Both the position numbers and the translations under genes were made by a program. From NCBI RefSeq assembly GCF_010500835.1, contig NZ_JAAAMJ010000010.1, positions 1 through 64,000 of the forward strand: a stretch of DNA of 64,000 nucleotides. Direction: 5' to 3'. Numbering within the stretch: position 1 is the first letter of the stretch; the number at the start of each line of letters is the position of its first letter. Source of the stretch: Aurantimonas aggregata (GTDB taxonomy: Bacteria; Pseudomonadota; Alphaproteobacteria; Rhizobiales; Rhizobiaceae). Below the pieces are notes generated by a model. The model saw only the letters and a program-made list of their open reading frames with translations. It ran no database searches and was not told the DNA's origin. Below, piece by piece: positions 17,301-24,768 of this stretch.

Positions 17301-18860
17301 CCCACAAGGGGGGAGATCGATCATGACCAGGGCAGCACCATCCCCTTCGACCCGCTCGACTGCGACATGGCCGCCGCATGGACCGGCCCCCGTCCACCCC
17401 TCCTGCAAGCCCTGTCCCCCGACCCCTGGCGCAGCAACGGCGACACGGTCGAGCGCCTCGAACTGCTGGCCGCAAGCCTCGTCGCCGGCGACACCACGCC
17501 CGAGCACCACTGGACCGCCACCACTGCCGTCCTTGCCGAGATCGACGCGCGGCTGCGCCCCGCCGTCACGAGCTCCGGTCCCGCCGAGATCGCCGGGCTG
17601 CTCGCGGGGCTCGCCGGAAGCTTCGTCGCGCCCGGTCCCTCCGGCGCGCCGACGCGCGGGCGGCCGGACGTCTTGCCCACCGGCCGCAATTTCTACTCCG
17701 TCGACACCAGAGCCGTGCCGACCGAGGCCGCCTGGGATCTCGGCCGCCGTTCGGCGGAGCTGCTTGTCACGCGCCATCTGCAGGACAATGGCGACTGGCC
17801 GCGGTCGATCGGCATCACCGCCTGGGGCACGTCGAACATGCGCACCGGCGGCGACGACATCGCCCAGGCCTTCGCGCTGATCGGCGCGAGGCCCGTCTGG
17901 GATCGCGCCTCGCGGCGCGTCACCGGCTACGAAATCATCACGCTGGCCGAACTCGGCCGCCCGCGTGTCGACGTCACCTTGCGCATTTCCGGCTTCTTCC
18001 GCGACGCCTTCCCCGACCAGATCGCGCTGTTCGACCGGGCGGCGCGGGCGGTCGGCGCGCTGGAGGAGCCGGCCGAGGAAAACCCCGTCGCTTCCCGCAT
18101 GGCGGAAGAGCGCGCGGCGCTGGTCGCCTCGGGCGTGCCCGAACCCGAAGCCGCGCGGCGCGCCGGCTTCCGGGTCTTCGGCTCGATGCCCGGCGCCTAC
18201 GGGGCGGGGCTGCAGGCGCTGATCGACGAGAAGGGCTGGACCGACAAGGCAGATCTTGCCGAGAGTTATCTCGTCTGGGGCTCGTATGCCTACGGCGCCG
18301 GCACGGAGGGCGAGGCCGACCGGCAGGGCTTCGAGGCGCGGCTCGCGACCGTCGAAGCCGTCGTGCAGAACCAGGACAACCGCGAGCACGATCTGCTCGA
18401 CAGCGACGACTACTACCAGTTCGAGGGGGGCATGACCGCGGCGGTGGAGCATGTCTCCGGCCGGCGGCCGGTCGTCTACCACAACGACCATTCGCGCCCC
18501 GAGCGGCCGGTGGTCCGCACGCTGGAGGAGGAGATCGGCCGGGTCGTCAGGGCGCGGGTGGTCAATCCGAAATGGATTGCCGGCGTCATGCGCCACGGCT
18601 ACAAGGGGGCCTTCGAGATCGCCGCCACCGTCGACTACATGTTCGCCTTCGCCGCCACCACGGGCGCCGTCCGCGACCATCACTTCGAGGCGGCCTATCG
18701 CGCCTTCGTCATCGACGAACGGGTGCGGGCATTCCTGCAGGACCATAATCCGCATGCCTTCCGCGACCTGTGCGACAGGTTCGCCGAAGCCATCGACCGG
18801 GGCCTGTGGAAACCGCGCTCGAACTCGGTGGCGGCAACGCTCCAGAGCGCTCCTTCGTGA
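14376..18860 (+). CDS. cobN: Aerobic cobaltochelatase subunit CobN carrying in-frame repeats
   Basis: CobN is the large subunit of the ATP-dependent CobNST complex that inserts cobalt into hydrogenobyrinic acid a,c-diamide. Family blocks include TFHSPDLVPPHNYLALYAFL-type sequence near residue 650, IVHMGKHGNLEWLPGKALAL, and the C-terminal YHNDHSRPERPVVRTLEEEI. Start is TTG, 9 nt after cobW, with AGGAG in front. The chain is 1494 residues against about 1270 usually. The excess matches two blocks at about residues 191-320 and 861-985, which are translated palindromic repeats (ISPLVGEMSGR and HPPLPAGISPTRGEI). Conserved sequence resumes in frame after each. Confidence 0.93.
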   Translation: MHLLLAQQGTIDDGGEAIDLGQSPADVVVLSAADTEIAGLAFAARRLGDAAPSLRLANLLRLKHPMSVDVHVERTLRHAKLVVVRLLGGAAYWPYGLDALLANAQATGGQLVVLPGDDKLDPGLDRYSTVSPVIRDRLWAYLVEGGAANADNFLLSLRSLLDGGEAPADAQPLLKAGVLELGAASGVGDWPISPLVGEMSGRTEEGTSSADLSSTKEVLERKEGGMPAAPAEPASDAHPPLPAGISPTRGEIDGGEASGFASAAEPDVEDAEPRDELISPLVGEMGGSPEGGTSFKAVEVAQDAPHAPDRAQNAAPEKPLAAIVCYRALAQSGQTEPVEALARALAERGLDVLPVFISSLKDPVSVATLRALFARRAPAVVINLTGFAVSSPGGERVPTVLEEQGAVVLQAVLASGSRESWQASPQGLSARDLAMNVALPEVDGRVLSRAIAFKSAGDWDALTETDIVAHRALPDRIAFVAELAARWARLRGKAAAERRVAILLANYPNRDGRLGNGVGLDTPAGTIELLRAMADAGYAVSGIPANGDALIDHLMAGPTNAGTVARTIRETLSLGAYRRFFATLPQPLQDAATARWGDPENDPSVVERPQGLAFALPLARFGETLVGIQPARGYNIDPKETYHSPDLVPPHNYLALYAFLRTEYGADAIVHMGKHGNLEWLPGKALALSAECWPEAVLGPLPHLYPFIVNDPGEGTQAKRRASAVIIDHLTPPLTRAESYGPLKDLEALVDEYYQAAGSDPRRLELLKGRILDLVRDIGLDHDAGIGIDDGAAAALAKLDAYLCDLKEMQIRDGLHVFGLAPEGRLLTDLVVALARLPRGISAADASLHRALAADVLSRTTSERGGAPYPPLPAGFGDEPRVSSRPSDPATRGKIEGGEDCGFASSAEQQTKSAEAGNKPISPLVGEMSGRTEGGMAPANLSRSEQPTKRAAASKLAVPAEQASEAHPPLPAGISPTRGEIDHDQGSTIPFDPLDCDMAAAWTGPRPPLLQALSPDPWRSNGDTVERLELLAASLVAGDTTPEHHWTATTAVLAEIDARLRPAVTSSGPAEIAGLLAGLAGSFVAPGPSGAPTRGRPDVLPTGRNFYSVDTRAVPTEAAWDLGRRSAELLVTRHLQDNGDWPRSIGITAWGTSNMRTGGDDIAQAFALIGARPVWDRASRRVTGYEIITLAELGRPRVDVTLRISGFFRDAFPDQIALFDRAARAVGALEEPAEENPVASRMAEERAALVASGVPEPEAARRAGFRVFGSMPGAYGAGLQALIDEKGWTDKADLAESYLVWGSYAYGAGTEGEADRQGFEARLATVEAVVQNQDNREHDLLDSDDYYQFEGGMTAAVEHVSGRRPVVYHNDHSRPERPVVRTLEEEIGRVVRARVVNPKWIAGVMRHGYKGAFEIAATVDYMFAFAATTGAVRDHHFEAAYRAFVIDERVRAFLQDHNPHAFRDLCDRFAEAIDRGLWKPRSNSVAATLQSAPS
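14948..15251. repeat. Mosaic palindromic repeat block A inside cobN
   Basis: The block is laid out F-s1-R-s2-F. F is a 46-bp palindromic unit that starts GATCTCCCCCCTTGTGGG (14948-14993 and 15206-15251). R is its 44-bp inverted form (15088-15131). Spacers are s1 = 94 nt and s2 = 74 nt. Read in the cobN frame, F gives PISPLVGEMSGR and R gives HPPLPAGISPTRGEI. The elements are of the kind found between genes in Rhizobiales. Confidence 0.9.
16981..17318. repeat. Mosaic palindromic repeat block B inside cobN
   Basis: The block is laid out R-s2-F-s1-R: R 16981-17060 (with about 36 extra bases replacing its centre), F 17135-17180, R 17275-17318. The spacers are again exactly 74 nt (s2) and 94 nt (s1), and resemble those of block A in sequence at their ends. 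It is therefore the same periodic unit as block A, entered at a different phase. Confidence 0.9.
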
Positions 18861-18875
18861 GCAGACAGGCTAGAC

Positions 18876-19307
18876 GTGACCGTACGCATCGAGCGGATCG
18901 AAGGGCTGGACGGCGACCGCCGCGCCGCGATCACCGCGCCCTTCGCCGAGGCCGCGACCGTCAAGCGTTTCAGCTTCTCGCCGCACCATCTGACGCTGGC
19001 GCTGACCGACGAGCACGGCATCGACGGCGGGCTGATCGCCCAGCTCTACTGGGACTGGATGCATGTCGAGATCCTCGCCGTGCCGGAGCGCTGGCGCGGC
19101 CAGGGTCTCGGCCGGGCGCTGCTCAAGGAGGCCGAAGCCGTCGCGGCGGCGGCGGGCTGCACCGGCGCCTGGGTCGACACCTATTCCTTCCAGTCGCCGG
19201 GCTTTTACGAAAAGATGGGCTACGCCGTCTTCGGGCGCCTGCCGAACTATCCGAAGGGCGAAGAGCGGATCTTCTTCGCCAAGCAGCTCGCACCGGCTTC
19301 CGACTGA
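18876..19307 (+). CDS. GNAT-family N-acetyltransferase
   Basis: The 143-residue protein has the acetyl-CoA loop VPERWRGQGLGRALLKEAE and the C-terminal GFYEKMGYAVFGRL block of the GNAT fold. Start is GTG, 15 nt after cobN, and cobO follows 16 nt after its stop, so it is embedded in the cobalamin operon. The substrate is unknown. No known cobalamin step needs an acetyltransferase, so its role may be unrelated to the pathway. Confidence 0.85.
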   Translation: MTVRIERIEGLDGDRRAAITAPFAEAATVKRFSFSPHHLTLALTDEHGIDGGLIAQLYWDWMHVEILAVPERWRGQGLGRALLKEAEAVAAAAGCTGAWVDTYSFQSPGFYEKMGYAVFGRLPNYPKGEERIFFAKQLAPASD

Positions 19308-19323
19308 ACAGGGGAGGGACTTC

Positions 19324-19968
19324 ATGAGCGAGACCGAACGCACCCGCATCACCGACGGCATGAGCGAGGCCGAGCTCGACGCCCGCCACGCCGAGAAGAT
19401 GAAGAAGAAGAAGGCGGCGCGCGACAAGATCCTCGCCACCAAGACGGTCGAGAAGGGCCTGCTGATCGTCCACACCGGCAAGGGCAAGGGCAAGTCCACC
19501 GCCGCCTTCGGCCTGGTCTTCCGGGCCCTCGGCAACGGCATGAAGGTCGCCATCGTGCAGTTCGTGAAGGGCAAGTGGGAGACCGGCGAGCGCAAGGTGC
19601 TGGAGAAATTCCCCGACCAGGTGACGATGACCGCGATGGGCGACGGCTTCACCTGGGAAACCCAGGACCGCCAGCGCGACATCGCCGCCGCCCGCGCCGC
19701 CTGGGACCGCGCCAAGGCGCTGATCATGGACGAGGAGCACGACCTGGTGCTGCTCGACGAGCTCAACATCGTCCTGCGCTACGACTATCTCGACATCGCC
19801 GAGGTGGTCGAGTTCCTGAAGGGCAAGCCGGCGATGAAGCACGTCGTCGTCACTGGCCGCAACGCCAAGGACGAGCTGATCGAGATCGCCGACCTCGTCA
19901 CCGAGATGGAAATGATCAAGCACCCGTTCCGGTCGGGGGTGAAGGCGCAGCGGGGGATCGAGTTTTAG
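19324..19968 (+). CDS. cobO: Cob(I)yrinic acid a,c-diamide adenosyltransferase CobO
   Basis: CobO attaches the 5'-deoxyadenosyl group to cob(I)yrinic acid a,c-diamide. The chosen ATG, preceded by GGGAGGG, gives 214 residues with the P-loop HTGKGKGKSTAAFG at about residues 50-63, VQFVKGKWETGE, LVLLDELNIVLRYDYL and VVVTGRNAKDELIEIADLVTEM. Length and motifs match CobO/BtuR. It is the last recognisable gene of the riboswitch-controlled unit. Confidence 0.95.
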   Translation: MSETERTRITDGMSEAELDARHAEKMKKKKAARDKILATKTVEKGLLIVHTGKGKGKSTAAFGLVFRALGNGMKVAIVQFVKGKWETGERKVLEKFPDQVTMTAMGDGFTWETQDRQRDIAAARAAWDRAKALIMDEEHDLVLLDELNIVLRYDYLDIAEVVEFLKGKPAMKHVVVTGRNAKDELIEIADLVTEMEMIKHPFRSGVKAQRGIEF

Positions 19969-19986
19969 GGGGCCGCGGCGAAGAAT

Positions 19987-20203
19987 ACCCCTCTCTTGCG
20001 ATTTCTATCGTTTAGCACCTACGGCGCTAAGCCGATGAAATCGCTTTCTCCCCCTCAAGGGGGGAGAGGGGCGCCCGGGCAACCGCCGTTTGCGAGGCGT
20101 CAGCGATGATCCACCTCTCTCCCCTTGAGGGAGAGAAAGCCTTTTCGCGGTCTTGGGCCGAGGCTTGCCGAGGACCAAGTCGCAGAAAAGGCAAGAGAGG
20201 GGT
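19987..20203 (+). repeat. Composite palindromic element, full copy 1
   Basis: The 217-bp element is bounded by perfect 12-bp inverted repeats ACCCCTCTCTTG and CAAGAGAGGGGT. The left half holds GCGATTTC...GAAATCGC, the right half GCCTTTTCGCGG...GAAAAGGC, each an imperfect long hairpin. It encodes no plausible protein. Confidence 0.9.
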
Positions 20204-20249
20204 GCGGGAGCGTTGCTGGCGGGCGGGGCGGACGGCGGCGGAGAAGCAT

Positions 20250-20333
20250 ACCCCTCTCTTGCGATTTCTATCGTTTAGCGCCTTCGGCCCCAAGTCGATG
20301 AAATCGCTTTCTCCCCCTCAAGGGGGGAGAGGG
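20250..20333 (+). repeat. Composite palindromic element, left half-copy 2
   Basis: This 84-bp copy carries only the left hairpin module, from ACCCCTCTCTTG to GGGGGGAGAGGG. It ends 65 bp before the DUF559 start codon. Confidence 0.88.
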
Positions 20334-20397
20334 CGACGGTTGCAGCGAATGCGAGATGCGGCGTAGGTTCGGCGACCAAATCTTCGGTCTGCGCATC

Positions 20398-20787
20398 ATG
20401 TCGCCGCATCGTCTCGTTCCGTCCCGACACCGACGTTTTGCCAGGGCCATGCGGGCCGACCCGACGGAGGCCGAGCGCCGGTTTTGGCATCTTGTCCGCG
20501 CGGGAAGGCTCGGGGGTCTGAAGTTTCGGCGCCAGTTGCCGATGCTGGGCTTCATCGCCGATTTCGTCTGCGCGGAAGCGCGGCTGGTGGTCGAGCTGGA
20601 CGGGTGGCAGCATGGGGGAACGCCGGAGGGCGCGGCGAAAGACGCCAGGCGCGATGTCGCATTTGCCGAGGCCGGGTATCTGATCCTGCGGTTCGACAAT
20701 GAGGCAGTGCTAGCCGACATCGATGCGGTGGCGGGCAGGGTTCTTGCGGTCGCACGGGAGCGGGTAGGAAGGGGCGCGGAGGCGTAG
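20398..20787 (+). CDS. DUF559 protein (Vsr-like endonuclease fold)
   Basis: The chosen ATG gives 129 residues; an ATG 42 nt upstream is possible. The family pattern is clear: RRFARAMRADPTEAERRFWHLVRAG, LGGLKFRRQLPMLGFIADFVCAEARLVVELDGWQHG, and GYLILRFDNEAVLADIDAV. DUF559 belongs to the restriction-endonuclease-like superfamily related to Vsr; the presumed metal ligands are in the IADFVC and VVELDG strands. The cellular role is unsettled. The gene is bracketed on both sides by copies of the composite palindromic element, which is unusual. Confidence 0.85.
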   Translation: MSPHRLVPSRHRRFARAMRADPTEAERRFWHLVRAGRLGGLKFRRQLPMLGFIADFVCAEARLVVELDGWQHGGTPEGAAKDARRDVAFAEAGYLILRFDNEAVLADIDAVAGRVLAVARERVGRGAEA

Positions 20788-20807
20788 GCGTAGGCGGCTG
20801 CGCGGTC

Positions 20808-21026
20808 ACCCCTCTCTTGCGATTTCTATCGTTTAGCGCCTTCGGCACTAAGCCGATGAAATCGCTTTCTCCCCCTCAAGGGGGGAGAGGGGAGCCTGGG
20901 CGATTGATGTTTGCGGAAGCGTCGGCGCTAAGCCACTCTCTCTCCCCTTGAGGGAGAGAGAGCCTTTTCGCGGTCTTGGCCCGAGGCGTGCCGAGGGCCA
21001 AGTCGCAGAAAAGGCAAGAGAGGGGT
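20808..21026 (+). repeat. Composite palindromic element, full copy 3
   Basis: The 219-bp copy has the same 12-bp terminal inverted repeats and both hairpin modules as copy 1, in the same orientation. It begins 20 bp after the DUF559 stop codon. Confidence 0.9.
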
Positions 21027-21069
21027 GAGGGTGCGTTAATGGCGGGCGGGGCGCGTCGCGGAGAAGCAT

Positions 21070-21154
21070 ACCCCTCTCTTGCAATTTCTATCGCTTGGCG
21101 CCTTCGGCACTAAGCCGATGAAATCGCTTTCTTCCCCTCAAGGGGAGAGAGGGG
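21070..21154 (+). repeat. Composite palindromic element, left half-copy 4
   Basis: An 85-bp left-module copy. The pair copy 3 + copy 4 after DUF559 repeats the order full + half seen before the gene (copy 1 + copy 2). The linker sequence between full and half copies, ending GGAGAAGCAT, is also shared. Confidence 0.88.
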
Positions 21155-21247
21155 CGCGCTTCCTTCCGTAACGGCCCGCCAAGAAAAACGCGCGCAGCTC
21201 GGCAAGACGCGGTAGAAGCGCTCCATCCCCGTAGTGAGCAGTGCCCC

Positions 21248-22247
21248 ATGCCCTTCAGCGATCCGCACCATCCCTTGTCCAAGCCGGAAAACCTGCGCCG
21301 CGCCATCCACGCGGCGGGGGTGGCGCTGTGGTCGTGGACGGTGGCGGACGACCATTTCGCCATGGACAAGCGGGCCTTCGAGCTCTGGGGGCTGGACGCG
21401 GTCGGCCAGGTCCGGTTCGAGGACCTGTCGGCGCATATCCATCCGGCCGATCGCGACCGGGTGCGCCGCCTTCACCGCGACGCGCGGCATCGTCGGGCCC
21501 TACGAGATCGATTTCCGTATCATGGTGGGCGAGGAGATCCGCTGGATCTCGGCGCGCGGCCTCGGCGACGACGCGGCGCTGCACAACGGCCAGATGTTCG
21601 GCATCTTCCTCGACGTCACCGGGCGCAAGCAGGCCGAGGAGGGCCACGAGCTGCTCGCCGGCGAGATGAGCCACCGGGTCAAGAACCTTCTCGCCATCGC
21701 CTCCGGCCTCACCACCATCACCTCGCGCTCGACGACGACGGCCGAGGAAATGGCCAAGGAGCTGACCGGCCGGCTGGCGGCCTTGGGCCGCGCCCACGAC
21801 CTGGTGCGCCCGCTGGCGAGCGGCCAGGGCACGGCGGCGCTGCTCGGCGACCTCCTGTCGGTGCTGCTGGCGCCCTACGAGGATCTCGGCGCCTTCAGCG
21901 GCCGCATCCGCGTCGCGGTGCCGCGCATGGGCGTCGGCGAGAAGGCCGCGACGACGCTGTCGCTGATCATCCACGAGCTCGCCACCAATTCGCTGAAATA
22001 CGGCGCCCTGTCGACCGATACCGGCATTCTCGACCTCTCCGGCAGCACCGACGAGGAGGAGGTCACCCTGGTCTGGACCGAGCGGGGCGGCCCGTCCGCG
22101 GAAGCGCCGGAAAGCGCCGAGGGCTACGGCTCGAAGCTGGTGCGGCGCAGCGTCGCCGGCCAACTCGGCGGCACGATCGAGTACGACTGGTCCGACGAGG
22201 GCGTCGTCGTCAAGCTGGCGCTGAACGGCGAGCGCCTGGCGATCTAG
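21248..22247 (+). pseudogene. HWE-family histidine kinase, frameshifted
   Basis: The N-terminal PAS part (SKPENLRRAIHAAGVALWSW to SAHIHPADRDRVR) is in one frame and the rest (AAFTATRGIVGPYEIDF to the C-terminus) in another. The break is near 21463-21468, where comparison with the intact paralogue at 37228 shows 2 nt missing in GTGCGCCGCC. The C-terminal part keeps the HWE features SHRVKNLLAIASGL, HELATNSLKYGAL and LVWTERGGP. The whole product would be about 330 residues: PAS, then kinase. It is either a young pseudogene or a sequencing error. Confidence 0.85.
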
Positions 22248-22320
22248 GTCGGCGCCGTATCGGGGCGATGAGCGACCGGCCGCAGGAGCACGGTGCACCA
22301 GCCGGCGACCGCCGCGCCCC

Positions 22321-23664
22321 CTAAAAGTCGACCTGGACGCGCGCCAGCAGCGTGTCGACGCTGTTGCCCGCCGGCAGGCCCTCGCCGAACGACACGTCCG
22401 TGGCGCCGTCGATCTCGGTGCGGAAATAGTCGACGACGAGGCGGCTGTAACGGCTCGTCCACCAGTTGACGCCGAGGCCATAAGCGACGATCTCGCCGCC
22501 CGCCAGGCCGCCGCTGTCGAGGTTCAGATAGTCGAGGCGGCCGGCGATCTCCAGCGCGCCCCAGCCGCCGTCGAGGAAGGATGCGCCCTCGGCGAGGATC
22601 GGCCGGCCGAAATCGCCGGTGCCGGCCTGGTAGTTCCGCGCCGCGTTCCGGGTGACGAAATAGCTCGCCTCCAGGTAGCCGCCGTGGAACACCGGATCGT
22701 CGGCACGGCCGGCGGGCCCGTCGCCCATCAGCGACGAATCGGCCCGGACCAGGTCGACGCCGTATTCGGCCTGCATCGAGAACGGCCCGCGTACCATCGC
22801 TGCCTCGAGCCCGAGGAAGACGTCGCTGTCGCCGCGGAACGGCCGCGTGCCGAAGACGGTTGGCAGCGGCCCCGTGACGTTGCCGCCGTAGAAATCGTAG
22901 ACTTCATCGGCCTCGCCGGTCTTGCGGTAGAAGGCCGAGGCGCCGAGATGGACGGCGCGCAGCGCTGTCGGGGCGATGTCGTCCGTATCGCCGTTGTAGA
23001 CCGGCGCCCAGGTCGCGCGGCCGGCCACCAGCAGTCCGTCTTCCGGCCCGTCCTGGTTGACGTTGTTGCGGAAGATGCCGGCGGCAAGGCTGTAGTTCTC
23101 GCCGTCGCGGTCGATGCCCACCCCCAGCCGCCGCTCGAAGCCGAAGGCATCGGTGAACATCGGCCGCTCGGCGAAAGTGGTGAAGCGCGAACTCGTCTGC
23201 TCGGCGAGCGATGTCGGAGGCTTGAACTGGCCCAGCGAGACCGAAAACGGCAGGAGATCGCCGCCATAGGCGAGATAAGCGTTGGTGACCGTCCATTCCT
23301 CGCCGCTGAAATCGAGCTCGAATTCGTAGTCGATGTCGCGCAACAGGACGCCGTCGACGCCGATGCGCCCGCCGGACAGGTCGACATCGTCCGAGGGATA
23401 GGGATCGTCCGCCGGATCGAGCGAGATCCCGCCCAGCGACGATCCGGGTGCCAGAACCCGCCCGTCGGCGCCGACGGCGTCGAGATAGACGCGCCCCGTC
23501 GGCCGGATCGAGAACACCGTCTCGCCCGAGCCGTCGCGGACGAGGAGTTCGGGCACGCCTTGCCGCTCGAACGCGACGCCGCCCTGCGCCTGCGCGTCGC
23601 TGCAGGCAAGCAGCCCGGCAAGCGCGAAGACTGCTGCCGCAGGCGTCCGGCCTCGTGTCCCCAT
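22321..23664 (-). CDS. Porin of the OprO/OprP type
   Basis: The 447-residue protein begins with a signal peptide (MGTRGRTPAAAVFALAGLLA, cleaved near DAQAQ) and ends in VDF, the terminal Phe of outer-membrane barrels. Strand patterns include DYEFELDFSGEEWTVTNAYLAYGG, SVSLGQFKPPTSLAEQTSSR, FTDAFGFERRLGVGID and YGLGVNWWTSRYSRLVVDYFRTEI, characteristic of the Porin_O_P family. Relatives take up phosphate or polyphosphate, but specificity cannot be read here. It stands alone. Confidence 0.87.
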   Translation of the reverse strand: MGTRGRTPAAAVFALAGLLACSDAQAQGGVAFERQGVPELLVRDGSGETVFSIRPTGRVYLDAVGADGRVLAPGSSLGGISLDPADDPYPSDDVDLSGGRIGVDGVLLRDIDYEFELDFSGEEWTVTNAYLAYGGDLLPFSVSLGQFKPPTSLAEQTSSRFTTFAERPMFTDAFGFERRLGVGIDRDGENYSLAAGIFRNNVNQDGPEDGLLVAGRATWAPVYNGDTDDIAPTALRAVHLGASAFYRKTGEADEVYDFYGGNVTGPLPTVFGTRPFRGDSDVFLGLEAAMVRGPFSMQAEYGVDLVRADSSLMGDGPAGRADDPVFHGGYLEASYFVTRNAARNYQAGTGDFGRPILAEGASFLDGGWGALEIAGRLDYLNLDSGGLAGGEIVAYGLGVNWWTSRYSRLVVDYFRTEIDGATDVSFGEGLPAGNSVDTLLARVQVDF

Positions 23665-24038
23665 CGTGCGTCCCTCGTCCGGCTTCCGTCGCAGCCTTTA
23701 TGCCACGGCCTCGGCTGCGGAGAGCCGTCGTGGGCGCATCTCAGCCCGAACGGCGCGTTTAAACGAGCCGGTGTTGCCTCGCGGCAGCATCACCGGTCGC
23801 GGGACGAGGGGACGGCGAGGGATCGGCAGAAATGACCGTGGTGCCGTCGCCAGCAGCCATCGTCGCCTTGTCCGGGTCTCGCCGCTGCGCTAGCCTTCGC
23901 GCAACGGCTCGGCCCGCGCCGCCTCCCTCCGATCCGGGGAAGTACTGCACGTACGGGGCAACGATCGCCGTCGAACCATCCGTTCGAGCGTCCGCATAAG
24001 GAGGGGTTGCGTGTCCGGCTCGTGATGGAGGTTTGGTG
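23665..24038. other. Non-coding gap between porin and ATPase genes
   Basis: This stretch of about 370 bp should hold the two divergent promoters. I see no RNA gene, repeat or supported open frame in it. The only clear element is GGAGG at 24026-24030, the Shine-Dalgarno of the next gene. Confidence 0.5.
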
Positions 24039-24752
24039 ATGCGACTATCCGCGCCTGTCTACCAGCTGAAACGCCGGGCAAGGCTCCTTGCCCGCAACGA
24101 GACGATCACGCTCGCCGAAGCGCTGGATCGAGTTGCCCGCGATGAGGGCTTTGCGACCTGGAGCCTGCTGGCGTCCCGACTGGCGGCCGATCCGCCGGAA
24201 AAGCCCATGCTGTCGCAGCTGTCGGATGGCGATCTCCTGCTGCTCGGGGGGCGCCCGGGCCACGGCAAGACCTTGGCCGGCCTGCAGCTGCTGATCGATG
24301 CGGCGCGCGAGGGCAGGCGGGCCGTGTTCTTCACCCTCGAATACTCCGACCGCGAGACGCGGGCGCGCATCGGATCGCTGGAGGCTGGCGGCGGGGGCGT
24401 CGGAGACAGGCTGGAGATCGTCGCCGCCGATGACATCTGCGCGGACACCATCGTCCAACATCTCGCCGGGTCGCCCGCGGGCACCGTCGCCGTCGTCGAC
24501 TATCTGCAGATTCTCGACCAGCAGCGGCAGAAGCCGGCGCTGTCGGACCAGATACGCACTCTCGCTGGCTTCTCCCGCGAGAGTGGGGCCATACTGGCGT
24601 TCATCGCGCAGATCGACCGATCCTTCGACCCCGAACGCAGCCCCATGCCGGGCATCGGCGACATCCGCCTGCCCAACGCGGTCGATCTCGGCAGCTTCTC
24701 GAAAGCCTGCTTCCTGCACGGCGGAGCCGTCCGATGGCAGGCCATCGCCTGA
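24039..24752 (+). CDS. DnaB/RecA-like P-loop ATPase
   Basis: The 237-residue protein has Walker A LLLGGRPGHGKTLAGLQLL, EYSDRETRAR and Walker B TVAVVDYLQILDQQR, plus a late IAQIDRSFD segment. These match the helicase (C-terminal) domain of DnaB-type enzymes as a stand-alone domain without the primase-binding N-terminus. TTG, GTG and ATG stand in a row; the ATG is chosen because GGAGG lies 8 nt before it. Its partner and role are unknown. Confidence 0.75.
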   Translation: MRLSAPVYQLKRRARLLARNETITLAEALDRVARDEGFATWSLLASRLAADPPEKPMLSQLSDGDLLLLGGRPGHGKTLAGLQLLIDAAREGRRAVFFTLEYSDRETRARIGSLEAGGGGVGDRLEIVAADDICADTIVQHLAGSPAGTVAVVDYLQILDQQRQKPALSDQIRTLAGFSRESGAILAFIAQIDRSFDPERSPMPGIGDIRLPNAVDLGSFSKACFLHGGAVRWQAIA

Positions 24753-24768
24753 GGCTTTCGGGTGCTTC

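Noticed and set aside
14948-17318. Novel protein domains inserted in CobN
   Set aside because: The extra segments are translated palindromic DNA repeats present in both orientations, so they are not folded domains in the usual sense.
19987-21154. CRISPR array
   Set aside because: Units are long (84-219 bp), palindromic with terminal inverted repeats, few and unevenly spaced; no cas genes are near.
23665-24038. tRNA or small RNA in the porin-ATPase gap
   Set aside because: No cloverleaf, CCA end or terminator-like hairpin could be drawn.
24039-24752. Replicative helicase DnaB
   Set aside because: It has only the ATPase domain at 237 residues, lacking the N-terminal domain of DnaB, so it is named only by fold.
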